From positions 1-64,000 of the forward strand of contig CAIPDT010000033.1 in NCBI GenBank assembly GCA_903863905.1: a stretch of 64,000 bases of DNA, written 5' to 3'. The notes below the pieces were generated by a model, which ran no database searches, was not told the origin of the DNA, and saw only the letters and a program-made list of their open reading frames with translations. This DNA is from an uncultured Methylococcaceae bacterium (lineage in GTDB: Bacteria > Pseudomonadota > Gammaproteobacteria > Methylococcales > Methylomonadaceae). Made by a program: the position numbers and the translations under genes. Shown here in pieces: positions 1 to 8,556 of this stretch. Within the stretch, counting starts at the first letter, position 1. Every line of letters begins with the position of its first letter.

Positions 1-200
1 ATCCATGAGAAAAACAAATATCCCAGCGATAACGCGCTTTATCCATGAGAAAAACAAATATCCCAGCGATAATGCGCTTTATCCATGAGAAAAACAAATA
101 TCCCAGCGATAATGCGCTTTATCCATGAGAAAAACAAATATCCCAGCGATAATGCGCTTTATCTATTGGAAAAACAAATATCCCAGCGATAATGCTACTT
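1..200. repeat. 40-bp direct tandem repeat, about 5 copies (last one degenerate), probably continuing left of the window
   Basis: Unit atccatgagaaaaacaaatatcccagcgataatgcgcttt starts at 1, 41, 81, 121; degenerate copy 161-200 (atctattggaaaaacaaatatcccagcgataatgctactt). No variable spacers. Confidence 0.95.
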
Positions 201-454
201 ATTGTTTTTATTGACCTCCAATCAAATTTTTCATTATTTCTGTAGACGATGAAATTTAAATGCTACCCCTAAAACGAACTAAATTAAGCACATCAAATAA
301 AAAAACTAAAAAACTATTTTATCCATGTACACTTTTAGTCTAAGGTCAAGATACGTTACAGATTTTTAAAAAACCATTAATGCTTGTTAATAAGAATAAT
401 GACTAGGCATATCAGCAACCGCCCCTTTTGTATCAACCACCCCAAGCCAATTAA

Positions 455-757
455 ATGAACTTTGTTGATGTAAAAACAGACTTCGCGTTTACAAAAGTCT
501 TTGGCAGTGACGGTTCAAAGGATTTGCTAATTAGCTTTTTAAATTCGGTCATAGAGTTTGACCAGCACCAAACTATTACCGATTTAACCATCGTTGACCC
601 GTACAGCATCCCTTTATTAAAAGGCATGAAAGATACCTACGTGGATGTCAAAGCTAAATTAAGTGATAACACCCGCGTGATCATTGAAATGCAGATTTTA
701 AATCACGAAGGCTTTGAAATGTTGACCCTATCCCCCCGTCATATTCATATATCTTAA
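455..757 (+). pseudogene. Truncated Rpn-family / PD-(D/E)XK nuclease transposase fragment (N-terminal ~90 aa only)
   Basis: MNFVDVKTDFAFTKVFGSDGSKDLLISFLNSVI...VDVKAKLSDNTRVIIEMQILN matches the N-terminus of PDDEXK_2/Rpn proteins; homology stops near nt 720 where the frame enters the antisense of the moaA 3' end. Confidence 0.75.
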
Positions 758-1735
758 AATAACCGGTTGCTCATTAATATTAAACTCATGTTTCTCGGGT
801 TTAATTAACATGGCGTCAATAATCGCTTGTTTAAGAAGCGCCATATCACCCGGATGTTCTCTTAAGACCGCTTTTAAATCGACCGAATGTTCATTCCCCA
901 AACATAACAATAACCGCCCTTCTACCGTTAAGCGCACTCGATTACAGGTACTGCAAAAATTATCACTGTGTGGTGAAATAAAACCAACCCGAGTTTTAGT
1001 ACCCACCACATTAAAATAATTAGACGGGCCCCCGGTTTTCTCTAAGGTTCTAATTAAGGTAAAGTGTGGCTCCAAATCGGCTTTAATAGCCGCACTAGAA
1101 TAATAGGCGTCTGCTCTATCATGTTGCTCGACAACCCCTAACGGCATTTCTTCAATAAAACTAATATCAATTTCATTATCCACTGCAAATTGCACAAGCT
1201 CATTCACTTCAAGATGATTTCTACCTTTGAGGATAACAGCATTGAGTTTAATTCGGTCAAAGCCTTCGGCTTTAGCGGCTTGAATACCTCTTAAGACTTG
1301 TGATAAATCGCCGGTACGGGTAATGGCTTTAAACTTATCAGCATCTAAAGTATCTAAACTGATATTGATTCTTTTGACTTGGGCGGCTTTTAGCGCAGGC
1401 GCCATGGTTTCTAATTGCGAACCATTAGTAGTAATCACTAACTCTTCTAAGCCGTCCAGATGACCTATCTGGGTTAACAGTTCTAAAGCGCCTTTTCTGA
1501 CTAAGGGCTCGCCACCGGTAATTCTAATTTTTTTAACCCCTAATTCCACAAACGCTTGTGCGAGGCTTTCTATTTCTTCAAGGGATAAAACGTGTGCGCG
1601 GGGCAAAAATGTCATTTCTTCTGCCATACAATACACGCACCGAAAGTCACAACGATCGGTGATAGAAATTCTTAAATAATCAACCGTTCGACCAAAACGA
1701 TCAATTAATAGCGTAGGATTCAGTACAGGTGTCAT
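728..1735 (-). CDS. moaA: GTP 3',8-cyclase MoaA (radical SAM)
   Basis: CDFRCVYCMAEE radical-SAM motif, ITGGEPLVRKG, C-terminal cluster CSTCNRVRLTVEGRLLLCLG, terminal ...TGG. Confidence 0.97.
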   Translation of the reverse strand: MTPVLNPTLLIDRFGRTVDYLRISITDRCDFRCVYCMAEEMTFLPRAHVLSLEEIESLAQAFVELGVKKIRITGGEPLVRKGALELLTQIGHLDGLEELVITTNGSQLETMAPALKAAQVKRINISLDTLDADKFKAITRTGDLSQVLRGIQAAKAEGFDRIKLNAVILKGRNHLEVNELVQFAVDNEIDISFIEEMPLGVVEQHDRADAYYSSAAIKADLEPHFTLIRTLEKTGGPSNYFNVVGTKTRVGFISPHSDNFCSTCNRVRLTVEGRLLLCLGNEHSVDLKAVLREHPGDMALLKQAIIDAMLIKPEKHEFNINEQPVILRYMNMTGG

Positions 1736-1927
1736 AAAGCTCTTGTTTAGAAACTAAAATATCAATGTCTATTGTAACATTACCCACCCATTTCCTTCAC
1801 GACGATGCAAAATCTCTCCGGTATAAGCTTAATAAGGTAACCCCTTGAATAGGATATGACGGCGCAATTTAAACACCTTATGACATTAGTCAATACCAAT
1901 ATGCACACTTTCTATGCGCCCTCATAG

Positions 1928-1962
1928 GGGCAAATAAACCAAATAAAACGGTTTATTTGCCC
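1928..1962. other. Perfect 13-bp inverted repeat (hairpin) in the moaA-dabA intergenic region
   Basis: gggcaaataaacc-aaataaaac-ggtttatttgccc; no adjacent T-tract. Confidence 0.6.
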
Positions 1963-2207
1963 AATAACACGCCGTAAACAAGCCCCAATCCCACTTATTT
2001 AAGTTCACTGTTTACCACATCGCACCTAATAACGTAAAACCTGTCAGTGATAAGCACAAAATTATCATAGTGTTATAAATAAGTACCCGAATATCCAGCG
2101 ACATTACTAACGTATAACTCATCTTGGCTCGCTTTATGCTTTATTCCTAAGTATATAAAAGACGCATCACCCCATTAAACACGCTTGTTGAGGTTGAAAA
2201 TTAAGAT

Positions 2208-4808
2208 ATGGCTATAAGTCAAGTTGCCGAGCCAACGGTAGAAAATCTACATAACACCCCATTAGACTCACCTTTTAACATCGACTCGGTCCTTGAACAC
2301 CTAGCCCATTGGTTACCGGCTCAAGGCCCTATCAAAGACTTTATTCATCACAATACCTTACATGCGGTTCAGAACCATCCTTTTCATGAAGGGGTCGCTA
2401 TTGCTGCAAAAATGTTTGGTGCGCGTAGCTATTTACCGTTAAGCGATTATCAAAATTTATATCAAGAAGGTCGTATTAAAAATCACGCCCTGAATTGGGC
2501 ACTTGCGCATTCCGAGCTCTCTGATACTGAACAACTGGCACTTAAAGCCAGCCTTTTTGATGACGATCCTACGGGGCACTACCCGCCTGTTTCTTTGGCT
2601 AATCATGGTATTCGTAATAGCTGGTTATCCCAAATTGAGGTTGATTTAGCGGCTCTGGTTCATCCTATTTTCTTTAGGCTGTTAGGTAACTTTTTAGATC
2701 AAGGCATTAGTCGCTGGAGCTTACCCAAACCCGACGAACATTTTTGGGATTGCATTGTGCGTCTAACTCACAATAGCTTAATACCGCTATACCCCTTAAA
2801 CGAACCTGAAGCGTATGACTTATTAAACCAAAGTCCAGATCAAGTGATTCAAATATGCTTGAAAAAAATAGTCGGCGACCCTGAGTTATATGAGCAATAT
2901 ATCTTAGAAATGTTGTTAGCTCATCCCGGTTGGTCTGGCATGGTGCATGTTATTGAACAAAACCCCAACATTTTACTGTTACGTCGTGACATTACGCTTA
3001 AAGAAATAATAGCGGTTGAACTTGTACTAGAGCTAGCCTCATTAAATAGAAAAAAAGGCCCACAGTTTCCAAATGTAATGACCTTTCCTTTACTTAAAGG
3101 CACACCGTTACTTAAAGACGGTGGCATAAAGCCGTCTATTTCTTTACGTTTAAAAGTCTGGCATGAGGCGATGGAGTGGTCTTTACATTCAGAATTATTA
3201 TTAGCGCTAAAAGCAAAACAGGCTGAGGCGCCAAAATCTAAAGCCATTCCAGAAGCACAGGCTTTGTTTTGTATTGACGACCGTGAATGTTCTATTAGAC
3301 GCCATCTTGAAGAAGTTCATCCTTCCATTGAAACCTTTGGAGCCGCTGGTTTTTTTGGTATTGATTTTTTTTACCAAGGCTTAGATGATGCGTATCCGGT
3401 GGCACAATGTCCTAATATTATCGTCCCTAAACATCTGATTAAAGAGTCTAATACTAAGGCTAATTTAAGTCCTAAATCAAAGACCCTTAAATTAACCAAT
3501 ATGCACTTTAGTGCACATTCTATGTTTAAAGGTTGGCTGTATACCCAAACGATTGGGGTAGGTTATGCGGCCAAAATGGCATGGGATGTTTTTCGTCCTG
3601 GCTCAAAATTACCTAATATCCGTGCCTTAAGTGAAGTGGAATCACATTCGCAATTACATTTACTCAGAGAAACCGATGAGTTGTCACCTGATGGCTATTT
3701 ATTAGGCTTTTCTTTGACAGAAATGGCGGATCGTTTAGCGGGCTTATTACGCAATATTGGTTTAACGCAAAACTTTGCACCAATCGTGGTGGTGATCGCT
3801 CATGGTTCAAGTAGTGTTAATAATCCCCACTTTGCAGCCTATGATTGTGGCGCTTGTTCGGGTAAACCCGGTGCACCCAATGCCCGTGCGTTTGCTTGGA
3901 TGGCTAATCATGAATCAGTACGTGAACTCTTAAGTGAGCGAGGTATTGAAATCCCAGAGACCACGCGTTTTATAGCCGCTGTCCATAATACCAGTCGTGA
4001 TGAAATCACCTATTTTGATCCACATTTATTAGAGGAACATCCAGCACCTAACTTAGCGGCCTTTAAAGAAGCCATGGGTACGGCTTTAGAGCGTAATGCT
4101 AGAGAACGCAGCCGTTGGTTTGAATTGGCCCCTCAAGACCAAACCAATGAAATAGCGCACACCCATGTTAAAAATCGAACCATGTCTATTTTTGAGCCTA
4201 GGCCCGAATATAATCACTCAAATAACCTGTATGCGATTGTGGGGAGACGTCAATTAACGCGTGATTTATTTATGGATCGTCGCGCTTTTTTACATTCTTA
4301 CGATCCTAACACCGATAAACAAGGCGACATAATGGCCCGAATTTTATCGGCTGTTATCCCCGTTTGTGGTGGGATAAATTTGGAATACTTATTTTCTCGA
4401 ATTGATAATTCTGTCTACGGTGCAGGCACTAAACTACCTCATAATGTAATTGGCTTGTTAGGCGTAGCTAATGGTGTTGAAGGTGATCTAAGAACAGGTT
4501 TACCTGCTCAAATGGTCGAAGTCCATCAACCTTCACGCTTGCTTATCGTACTTGAGCAATCTTCTGATATTTTAGATAAAACCATTGCAAAATTAGGAAC
4601 TCTAAAAGAATGGTTAGATAACGAATGGGTGAGAGTCGTGTCTTGCCATCCAGACACGCATGAGCTTTTTCTATACTCTGCTAACGGTTGGGAAAGCGTT
4701 TCTCTTCCAGAAAGCATTTTAGTTCCAGAATCAAACACCTCTCACGACATCTTTTTGGGTCAAACCCAAACCATCCCTGTACACCAATTTATTCGGAGCC
4801 ACGCATGA
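2208..4808 (+). CDS. dabA: DabA-type inorganic carbon transporter subunit (DUF2309/UPF0753)
   Basis: PIKDFIHHNTLHAVQ, carbonic-anhydrase-like FCIDDRECSIRRHLEEV and VIAHGSSSVNNPHFAAYDCGACSGKPGAPNARAFA motifs. Confidence 0.9.
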   Translation: MAISQVAEPTVENLHNTPLDSPFNIDSVLEHLAHWLPAQGPIKDFIHHNTLHAVQNHPFHEGVAIAAKMFGARSYLPLSDYQNLYQEGRIKNHALNWALAHSELSDTEQLALKASLFDDDPTGHYPPVSLANHGIRNSWLSQIEVDLAALVHPIFFRLLGNFLDQGISRWSLPKPDEHFWDCIVRLTHNSLIPLYPLNEPEAYDLLNQSPDQVIQICLKKIVGDPELYEQYILEMLLAHPGWSGMVHVIEQNPNILLLRRDITLKEIIAVELVLELASLNRKKGPQFPNVMTFPLLKGTPLLKDGGIKPSISLRLKVWHEAMEWSLHSELLLALKAKQAEAPKSKAIPEAQALFCIDDRECSIRRHLEEVHPSIETFGAAGFFGIDFFYQGLDDAYPVAQCPNIIVPKHLIKESNTKANLSPKSKTLKLTNMHFSAHSMFKGWLYTQTIGVGYAAKMAWDVFRPGSKLPNIRALSEVESHSQLHLLRETDELSPDGYLLGFSLTEMADRLAGLLRNIGLTQNFAPIVVVIAHGSSSVNNPHFAAYDCGACSGKPGAPNARAFAWMANHESVRELLSERGIEIPETTRFIAAVHNTSRDEITYFDPHLLEEHPAPNLAAFKEAMGTALERNARERSRWFELAPQDQTNEIAHTHVKNRTMSIFEPRPEYNHSNNLYAIVGRRQLTRDLFMDRRAFLHSYDPNTDKQGDIMARILSAVIPVCGGINLEYLFSRIDNSVYGAGTKLPHNVIGLLGVANGVEGDLRTGLPAQMVEVHQPSRLLIVLEQSSDILDKTIAKLGTLKEWLDNEWVRVVSCHPDTHELFLYSANGWESVSLPESILVPESNTSHDIFLGQTQTIPVHQFIRSHA

Positions 4809-6703
4809 ATGGACTAATATTATCCAGCCTAGGCTTACCTTTGCTGGGCTTTTTATTAATTTTCTTATCCCATAACAATGAAAAGAAAATTGCCAGTATC
4901 AGTTTCTGGCTCAGCCATGCCATGGGCCTTAGTATTATTTTACTCTTGGTGGTATGGGCGGTAGCAGGCTTTCCACAGCACGAATATGAATGGTTAACCC
5001 TATACGAAGTTGAAGGTTATAGTTTTCCATTATTATTTTATTTAGATAAAATTGGTGCCGTTTATCTTTTTTGCACCTGGGCTATCTTCTCAATCATTGT
5101 TAAATATTGCCGCTATTATTTGCATAGAGAATCCGGCTACAAACGTTTTTTTCTCACTATCTTTAGTTTTGTGTTTGGGCTTAACGTCGTCATTTTATCG
5201 GGTTCTATTGATATTCTTTTTGCAGGCTGGGAAATTGTAGGCATCTCTTCCTTTTTGTTGATCGCCTTTTATCGACATCGTGCACAACCGGTGCGCAATT
5301 CTTTACGGGCTTATACAATTTATCGGTTTTGTGATATTGGTTTATTACTAGGCAGTTGGATGAGCCATCTTTTATTTCATGAAAGCCAACATTTTAGTGA
5401 ACTTGCGAATCTATTTAGTAACCCAGAAATGCCACCGGCGAGTAATGCGTCACTCTGGCTGGTATCCACGTTAATTTTAATTGCTGCATCTGGAAAATCC
5501 GCCCAATTTCCTTTTTGTTTCTGGTTGCCTAGAGCCATGGAAGGACCGACTCCGTCTAGTGCTATTTTTTACGGCGCGTTATCGGTGCATTTAGGGGTGT
5601 TTTTACTGATGAGAACCACGCCAATATGGTCTTATCATTTTATCACGCGCTGGAGTGTCTTTAATATTGGCTTACTAACCGTGATTATTGCCAGTCTATC
5701 TGAAAAAACCCAATCCAATATCAAAGGAAAAATTGCTTACGCCTCGATTACTCAAGTAGGCTTTATGTTTATGGAACTCTCCTTAGGGCTAGAAAACTTG
5801 GTGCTAGTCCATTTCTTAGGAAATGCTTTTTTACGCTGTTACCAGCTTTTAGTGTCGCCCTCTATCGTCGTACATTTATTACGTGTTGAAGGCTCAACTG
5901 ATAGTGATTTCCACCTACCTGATCAGAGTCGATTCCAGTTTTTACCGACCTCACTCAGAGGTATTCTGCCTGACATATTAAAAAATACTTTATACGTTTT
6001 TTCACTACAAGAAGGAAATTTAGAGCTTTTAGTGCGCTCTGTCTTATGGACGCCGTTAAAACGAGTGGGAACCTTGATCAACAAAACCAACCTTTGGCTT
6101 AAACTACTCTATAGTTTCACGGGCTTTGCTTTAATAGGCGTACTTATTATTGTATCGGGTAGCACGATTCAATATTTAGCCTTCCCGGTCTCTATTCTTA
6201 TGGTGCTCGCCTCCTTAAGTGCTTTTAGTCAAAAACACAGCCCCTTTAGGGTATGGAACGCCATTGGCCTCAGCTCTTCTTTAGCAGGCTTAGCAGTTTG
6301 GTTGATCAATCCAACGGCTTGGTTTGATGTGTTGATCTTTGCCAGCGGTATTGTTCCCGCTTGGATTTTAGGTATTATCGTTTTAACTAAATTACTTAAA
6401 AATGATTCTTTCTCTAACTCGCCTTTTGTTTATAGAGCGTTTGCTGAGACTCAACCCACGCTATCCTTACTGTTGTTTTTAAGCTTCTTGGGATTAGTGG
6501 GCTTTCCAATCTCCCCGGCGTTCTTAGGTGAGGATTTATTACTGTCCCATGCCAGTAATCATGCGCCTTGGTTTGCTTTACCTATCACCATTGCTTTCGT
6601 CATTAATGGCATCGCGGCGGCTAGAATATTTCAACGCTTGTGCATGGGACAACCGAATGAATTAAACACCGTAGACGGACACCTTTTTAAAAAACGGGTT
6701 TAA
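4805..6703 (+). CDS. dabB: DabB-type proton-conducting membrane subunit (NuoL/MrpA-like)
   Basis: Internal ATG at 4805 overlaps the dabA stop (ATGA); NuoL-like FAGWEIVGISSFLLIAFYRHR, KSAQFPFCFWLPRAMEGPTPSSA. Confidence 0.85.
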   Translation: MNGLILSSLGLPLLGFLLIFLSHNNEKKIASISFWLSHAMGLSIILLLVVWAVAGFPQHEYEWLTLYEVEGYSFPLLFYLDKIGAVYLFCTWAIFSIIVKYCRYYLHRESGYKRFFLTIFSFVFGLNVVILSGSIDILFAGWEIVGISSFLLIAFYRHRAQPVRNSLRAYTIYRFCDIGLLLGSWMSHLLFHESQHFSELANLFSNPEMPPASNASLWLVSTLILIAASGKSAQFPFCFWLPRAMEGPTPSSAIFYGALSVHLGVFLLMRTTPIWSYHFITRWSVFNIGLLTVIIASLSEKTQSNIKGKIAYASITQVGFMFMELSLGLENLVLVHFLGNAFLRCYQLLVSPSIVVHLLRVEGSTDSDFHLPDQSRFQFLPTSLRGILPDILKNTLYVFSLQEGNLELLVRSVLWTPLKRVGTLINKTNLWLKLLYSFTGFALIGVLIIVSGSTIQYLAFPVSILMVLASLSAFSQKHSPFRVWNAIGLSSSLAGLAVWLINPTAWFDVLIFASGIVPAWILGIIVLTKLLKNDSFSNSPFVYRAFAETQPTLSLLLFLSFLGLVGFPISPAFLGEDLLLSHASNHAPWFALPITIAFVINGIAAARIFQRLCMGQPNELNTVDGHLFKKRV

Positions 6704-6744
6704 TCTTCATTAAAGATCATTAAAATAAAACGTCGCTGACACGT

Positions 6745-7422
6745 TTAGATCGATTGCTGAGTATAGTATTTATGCAATTGATTTAAACGTTCTGGCGTAC
6801 CAATATCCATCCAAAAACCCTTTAGTTTCTGTCCAGAAACACGCTGTTGTCTAATGCCTTCTCGAATAACCTCCCCTAATTTACAGGGCCCTAGCGGCCT
6901 ATTTTTAAATAAGTCGGGGTGATACACGCCAATACCACTAAACGTAAAAGTCTCACCTGAAGTTAAGGTTAATTGCCCCTTAGCATCTAAGCCAAAATCA
7001 CCCGCCGTATGGTGCTCTGGATTATCTACTAAGACTAAGTGCGCTAAATTAACCGGCTGATGGTGTAATACCGCAAACGGAAAATCAGTGGCGATATCTC
7101 CATTGACCACTAAAAAAGGCTCATTACCCAATAAAGGCAACGCATGAATAATTCCCCCCGCCGTTTCTAAGCCGAGTTCGCCTTCTGGAGAATAGCAAAT
7201 ATGAGCACCGTAGCGATCCCCCTGCCCCAAATGCTCTTCTATTTGTTGCCCCAGATATGCGTGATTAATCACAATCTCTGTAAAACCCGCATTGACCAGT
7301 TGTAACAAGGTATGCTCAATAATGGCTTTTCCGGCCACTTGTAATAAAGGCTTTGGGGTATGATCGGTTAAAGGTCGCATCCTTTCACCTCGACCTGCGG
7401 CTAAAATCATCACTTTCATCAT
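6745..7422 (-). CDS. murU: N-acetylmuramate alpha-1-phosphate uridylyltransferase MurU
   Basis: MKVMILAAGRGERMRPLTDHTPKPLLQVAGK nucleotidyltransferase motif; adjacent to amgK; divergent from lptD-surA as in pseudomonads. Confidence 0.9.
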   Translation of the reverse strand: MMKVMILAAGRGERMRPLTDHTPKPLLQVAGKAIIEHTLLQLVNAGFTEIVINHAYLGQQIEEHLGQGDRYGAHICYSPEGELGLETAGGIIHALPLLGNEPFLVVNGDIATDFPFAVLHHQPVNLAHLVLVDNPEHHTAGDFGLDAKGQLTLTSGETFTFSGIGVYHPDLFKNRPLGPCKLGEVIREGIRQQRVSGQKLKGFWMDIGTPERLNQLHKYYTQQSI

Positions 7423-8450
7423 TAATTCTTAGCCTTTAACTCAGTATCAACGCTTAATAACACCTGATTAAATTCAGGAAGCACCTGCTGTTGCAAAAAC
7501 GCTCCAAAGCTCTTTAATTCTGGATAAAAGGCACACACTTGTAATACATAATTTAAGGTTCGAGGAATATCAGGTAAATAGTTTGATTTTCCATCTCGTA
7601 AATGCAATCGTGAAAATATACCGATGGCTTTAAGATGACGTTGCAACCCCATTAAATCAAACCATCGCGTAAAACAATACAACGAACAATCGATCAACTT
7701 AGCGTTTAATAAGCGATTGTAATAACTTACCATCCAGGTATCTACCTGCCCCGCTGGCCAAGCGATATAACAATCTTTAAGTAACGAAACCAGATCATAC
7801 GTAACCGGTCCTAATACCGCATCCTGAAAATCAATAATCCCAGGTGAATCATGTTCTAATACCATCAAATTACGAGAATGAAAATCACGATGCACACACA
7901 CCTTGGGTTGTTCCAATGCCGAGTTAATTAACTGATCGCATACCACATCCCATTGCTGATAGGGAACAGGTATATCCAATAACGCCTGCAAAAACCAGTC
8001 GGTAAAAATGGCTAACTCTTTTTGTAATAATGGCATATCATATTCAGGCAAGCCTTGAACTTGATGAGCGGTTAGCGACTGTAATTGATACAAGGCATCA
8101 AAAGCCGCGTGGTATAAATCGGTTGCGGTATCGGTATTTAACGCATCTAAAAAACACACCGACCCAAAATCTTCTAGCAATAAAAAGCCCTCTGTCCTAT
8201 TTTTATGAAAAATAGTGGGGACATTCACTTGATAATGCGTTAGTATTTCAGCAACATTTATAAAAGAGGCGGTATTTTCCTTTTCGGGTGGTGCGTCCAT
8301 TATGATATAACTGCCTTCTGGGGTCTTTATCCTAAAATAACGACGAAAACTTGCATCACTTGATGCCAACTCAACAGAACTTATCGTTAATAACAAATCG
8401 TTCTCAAGCCAGTCAAGCATGGATAGTGTTCTTAAGTCGTTGTGTATCAT
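7422..8450 (-). CDS. amgK: N-acetylmuramate/N-acetylglucosamine kinase AmgK (aminoglycoside phosphotransferase fold)
   Basis: CVHRDFHSRNLMVLEHDSPGIIDFQDAVLGPVTYDLVSLLKD motif; coupled with murU. Confidence 0.9.
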   Translation of the reverse strand: MIHNDLRTLSMLDWLENDLLLTISSVELASSDASFRRYFRIKTPEGSYIIMDAPPEKENTASFINVAEILTHYQVNVPTIFHKNRTEGFLLLEDFGSVCFLDALNTDTATDLYHAAFDALYQLQSLTAHQVQGLPEYDMPLLQKELAIFTDWFLQALLDIPVPYQQWDVVCDQLINSALEQPKVCVHRDFHSRNLMVLEHDSPGIIDFQDAVLGPVTYDLVSLLKDCYIAWPAGQVDTWMVSYYNRLLNAKLIDCSLYCFTRWFDLMGLQRHLKAIGIFSRLHLRDGKSNYLPDIPRTLNYVLQVCAFYPELKSFGAFLQQQVLPEFNQVLLSVDTELKAKN

Positions 8451-8556
8451 GATTTTAATTAGATTAGTTATAACGCTGGGATGAATTAAGGTAAAATATT
8501 ACCTAGGCATTTTATTCGATTTACGATCCATAACGCTACTAAACTTAAAACCCTCT

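Noticed and set aside
1-200. Possible CRISPR array at the left edge
   Set aside because: The whole 40-bp unit repeats without unique spacers; it is a plain tandem repeat.
2921-3247. 108-aa minus-strand ORF
   Set aside because: Antisense within the clear dabA coding sequence.
4688-4804. N-terminal extension of the DabB ORF
   Set aside because: Lies inside dabA in another frame; the ATG at 4805 overlapping the dabA stop is the natural start.
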